Positions 27,330-30,078 of a stretch of 30,078 nucleotides of DNA are shown here, in pieces. The notes under the pieces were generated by a model that saw nothing but the letters and a program-made list of their open reading frames with translations, was not told where the DNA came from and did not search any database. The DNA is taken from positions 1-30,078 of the forward strand of contig JASNJN010000223.1 of assembly GCA_030180075.1 (NCBI GenBank). The letters are read 5' to 3'. Numbering within the stretch: position 1 is the first letter of the stretch; every line of letters starts with the position of its first letter. The position numbers were made by a program, and so were the translations under genes. Origin of the DNA: Mikrocytos mackini (taxonomy: Eukaryota > Endomyxa > Ascetosporea > Mikrocytida > Mikrocytiidae).

Positions 27330-27753
27330 TCAGCCGTATGGGCTGGCCCAAAATGTATCTTCTCTCATATTTGCGTATATTTATGTGTGTATTTGACCAA
27401 ACCCTAATAATAACAAGCCGAACTATTTCCATATAGATTTTTTATCGTTTATGTTAAAAAAAATAATTTTTTAATATTAAAATTGACTAATATTTGACAG
27501 TATATTACGACTTTTATCAGTATATTTTTCTATTTTAAAAGTTTAGAATATGTGGCTAAACGGGTTCTTTTATTGGGTATAAAATACCAATCCCTAATTA
27601 TAATATACAAAATATAATTAACCAAAAATGAAATTAAAAAATTTTACTAAATTCCCGAAAATAATTGTTCGGATACTCGGGTTTGAAATTTCCCAAATAT
27701 CCGAGGTGCGATTCGAGTATCCGAATATGTTAAACCCTACAGATAAGCAATAT
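27330..27753. other. AT-rich non-coding region with CCGAATA/TCCGAG words
   Basis: No gene is visible. 27660-27740 has repeated TATCCGAG/ATACTCGGG words ending TTAAACCCTA, resembling 6450-6550; after the nested element, 28245-28325 carries similar words and ends GCAAACCCTA. It is probably an older element split by the insertion at 27762. Confidence 0.35.
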
Positions 27754-27761
27754 ATAATTAT

Positions 27762-28231
27762 TAGGGCTCCCAGAAATTGCTTTTATATTTATATAGGAAA
27801 TTGCCCTGAAAACATGCATTCTTTGCGCCAAATTGCCTCTAAAACGATAAAAATTCAGCTATTTTATAAGTAAATTGAAAAAATTCCATCCCAAAATGAC
27901 CTAAAATGACAAAATAATTCTGATTATGTGCTAATAACGTTATTAAATAACTATTAATGATAAAATTGACGAGTATAATTTTTTATTTTTGGCCAAAATT
28001 TTTAGTAAAATTTTATCAGATTCTCGACTCAAATAATTCCATTTATTACGCCAAATTGCTGTTATTTTAGTCAATTTACCTAAAAATTGCCCAAAATTGC
28101 TCTATTGCCTTTTATTGCTTTTATAAATCGCTACCAGAGGCGCTTTGGGACCTGCTAATCATTCTAGAGNGTTAAAATAACGTAATAATAATCATATGCA
28201 ATTTTGAAAAAATTGCTTTTTGGGAGCCCTA
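27762..28231. mobile_element. hAT-type MITE (TAGGGCTCCCA ends) with perfect 8-bp duplication
   Basis: The 470-bp element starts TAGGGCTCCCAGAAATTGC and ends GCTTTTTGGGAGCCCTA, giving an 11-bp perfect inverted repeat. ATAATTAT is repeated exactly at both sides (27754-27761 and 28232-28239). The interior is AT-rich and non-coding, with recurrent CAAATTGC/AAAATTGC words and one N at 28170. The surrounding sequence on both sides resembles one disrupted older repeat, so this is a nested insertion. Confidence 0.88.
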
Positions 28232-28311
28232 ATAATTATTATATCTGACTGATTCGAATAGTTCCGGTATCCGACTTAAAATATTCGATACTGGATATGT
28301 GATCGAAACGG

Positions 28312-29547
28312 CTAATTGCAAACCCTATCCCATAGGTGAAGATGTAGTAAGTACTCACTAAATCGGAAGACAGGNTTGAACCCAAGGTATTTGTACTCAT
28401 GAGTTGCAGTCACCATAGGGAAATCACTAACGCCCTGAGTAGAGTTTTTCTCTTCCTCAGCTTTGTTCGTAACAATGCCGCTTTTGGCATTGTTAATGAA
28501 CAAGCCAACTAGTTTAGCCAGTTTGCGTATTTCGCTAACCTTTTGGCCTAGTCGGTGTAGTGACGAGTCAAACAGTTTGATGTCATCCATGTAACATATT
28601 TTGTCCACAGTAACTTCATCGACCAGCGTTGATATTTTCATCGCATTGTCTTGATTTGCTCTCAACACAGTTAGTGCCACACAAAATAGGGATGGGGAGA
28701 TTTTGTCTCCCTGAAATATCCCTCTTTTAATGTTTATCTGCTCACTCTCGCCCTTGAAGTTCGTTATATACGTCCTCCAAAGGGGCATGAGTGCCCGCAG
28801 AATGGCTACCAACCTATTGGGTTTGTTCGTTGAGGATTGGGTGGTCATTTCTAGCATTCTAATTAATGCTTTGTGACTCACCGAATCATACGCCTTGCAG
28901 AAATCAATATACGCGCTATTTAGCGGCGCATGAATGATTGATCTGCAGGTGTTCACAACAAATTCGTTCATCAGATGAGCGTCCAGACAACCTCGTCTCC
29001 TGTTAAGGAGGGCGCGCTGCTCTGGGTCCCAGTTACCAGTGCGAATTAGGGTCTGTATGATCATGCCTTCCAAAACGGAAGTGAACAGTTTGTAGCACGT
29101 GTTCAGCATGGTAATGGGCCTGAAGTTCTTCGGCGAGGATTTCTCACCTGCCATTTTATAGAAGAGGATTGTCCTCCCCGTAGTGAACCATTGCTCAGGA
29201 CTGGTTAATCCTAGCCAGATTTCATTGAACAATCTGACTAGTATACGGACCGTCATCGTCGATAGCGCCTTGTATAGGTGCGGGTAGACCCCGTCAGGCC
29301 CGCAGGCCTTCCACGGGGACGTGCACGATAGTGCACGTTCTACCTCGAAGATTGAGATGGGGCTGGAAGTTATCAGCGAATCATGAGTTGTGAATTTGCA
29401 CTTCTCAATCGCTGCTTCCAAGTTCTGTACATTCACATCTTGTGGAATCTCCCAGATGTTTTCCAGAACTGTATATGCTCCGATTTGTCCTCGATCTCCA
29501 CGAATTCCAGATTTTGACGCCTGGTTTTCTTGTATCTCGAGAACCAC
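28312..29547 (-). pseudogene. R4/Dong-like reverse transcriptase, copy 2, RT core (frameshifted, 3' truncated)
   Basis: The RT core is homologous to copy 1 at the left edge but of a different lineage (roughly half the residues shared by eye). It has SPWKACGPDGVYPHLYKAL, RPITMLNTCYKLFTSVL, RRGCLDAH, YIDFCKAYDSVSHKALI, GIFQGDKISPSLFC, the catalytic YMDD in KICYMDDIKLF, and YKYLGF. Note Cys for Pro in the P-G-P-D-G block. Homology stops right at an N (28375) after YKYLGF; the last about 20 codons are unrelated sequence. The frame begins at a GTG and overlaps the upstream frame, from which it is separated by one missing base in the T run 29459-29462. Confidence 0.85.
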
Positions 29548-30078
29548 TCCGCTTCTTCGTTGAGGAATTTCCTCAACTTTTTGAATCTGATTGCATTTTG
29601 CAACTTCTTCTTCNTGGCCATAATATCCTTTACCCTACTAATTTCGGAGGATATCTCAGCCGGAGTGCTCACCTTGAACTGCTTCTTAAGTTTCCGGGCT
29701 TTTTCAGGACTAACTGTTCTGCAGCGCAAGGCGGTGAGAAGGTTGAGTTTTTTGCTCCACCTATCGGGGGTGTCGCTTTTGAAACCTTTGTTAGCCTTCT
29801 TCTCAGATCCTGCCTTGACATACATGACGTACAACAGTGCGTTCATTTCTCCCAAAGTGATAGAGGTTTCTCTTTCTCTCGGGATCTGATACACTGCCGT
29901 GCGGAGGGTGGCATGTATTGCCACTCGCTTAGCTCCGCAAATTCGGTTAGAGAAGTCGGCAATGTCCTTCCTCAACACATCCTGGACGTTTTGCCACAGG
30001 GCCATTTTGAGGTCTGACTCTTCTTCCCAGGGTAGGATGGACTGTATGACCTCTTTCTCTGGGACCAACGAGTCTGCA
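29433..30078 (-). pseudogene. R4/Dong-like LINE copy 2, N-terminal part (runs off the right edge)
   Basis: The frame is open from the window edge. It encodes a basic region matching the pre-RT part of copy 1: shared elements include ITLGEMNALLYVMYVKAG (copy 1: LTELNAALYLTYSGEF), the helical K/R-rich stretch, and NLEFVEIEDKSEHIQFW (copy 1: SLKYVKIPENQTHHTFW). Beyond that Trp it loses register and ends at 29433, while the RT core continues in the next frame. An N at 29614 falls inside a codon without shifting the frame. The true start of the protein lies outside the window. Confidence 0.75.

Noticed and set aside
26651-27432. ORFs rich in W/L/V repeats across the 18-bp arrays
   Set aside because: The arrays are not multiples of a consistent codon frame and occur in inverted orientation; the repeated peptides are by-products.

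Overview
The window reads as an AT-rich eukaryotic nuclear genome with compact, intronless genes lying among dense transposon debris. A very small intronless INO80 ATPase (970 residues), a ribosomal protein eS19 gene whose start codon lies 26 bp from that of a divergent neighbour, a divergent MADS-box gene, and mixed LINE, LTR, MULE and hAT/mariner-type debris together fit a large-genome microsporidian or a close intracellular relative. That placement is inference from gene style; no rRNA or other phylogenetic marker is present.

Layout. 1-2456 (minus): R4/Dong-like non-LTR reverse transcriptase, cut by one in-frame TGA and running off the left edge. 2764-4229: two hAT-type non-autonomous elements. 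4227-6041 (minus): gag-protease remnant of a Ty3/gypsy-like LTR element in four overlapping frames, with a candidate primer binding site; no RT or integrase. 6834-7700 (minus): MADS-box gene. 8010-10922 (minus): INO80. 11600-14466 (minus): MULE-type transposase with C2H2-like fingers, an HxH zinc cluster, a DDE core, SWIM and a PHD-like tail, broken by two in-frame TAA codons and one frameshift. 14966-15433 (minus) and 15460-15738 (plus): eS19 and a two-helix membrane protein, divergent. 16110-18637 (minus): P-loop ATPase plus PD-(D/E)XK-like nuclease, probably one gene split by a frameshift. 18.6-28.4 kb: no convincing genes but many nested MITEs (hAT type with 8-bp target duplications, mariner type with TA duplications) and an inverted array of ~18-bp repeats. 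28312-30078 (minus): a second R4/Dong-like copy, frameshifted and truncated, running off the right edge.

The intact host genes are INO80, eS19, the MADS gene and probably the small membrane protein. The remaining coding sequence is mobile or mobile-associated. All six inferred frameshifts have the same sign (one base missing) and can each be placed at a homopolymer or short run, and two of the four N bases sit at structural junctions. Sequencing or assembly error must therefore be excluded before the breaks are read as biology.
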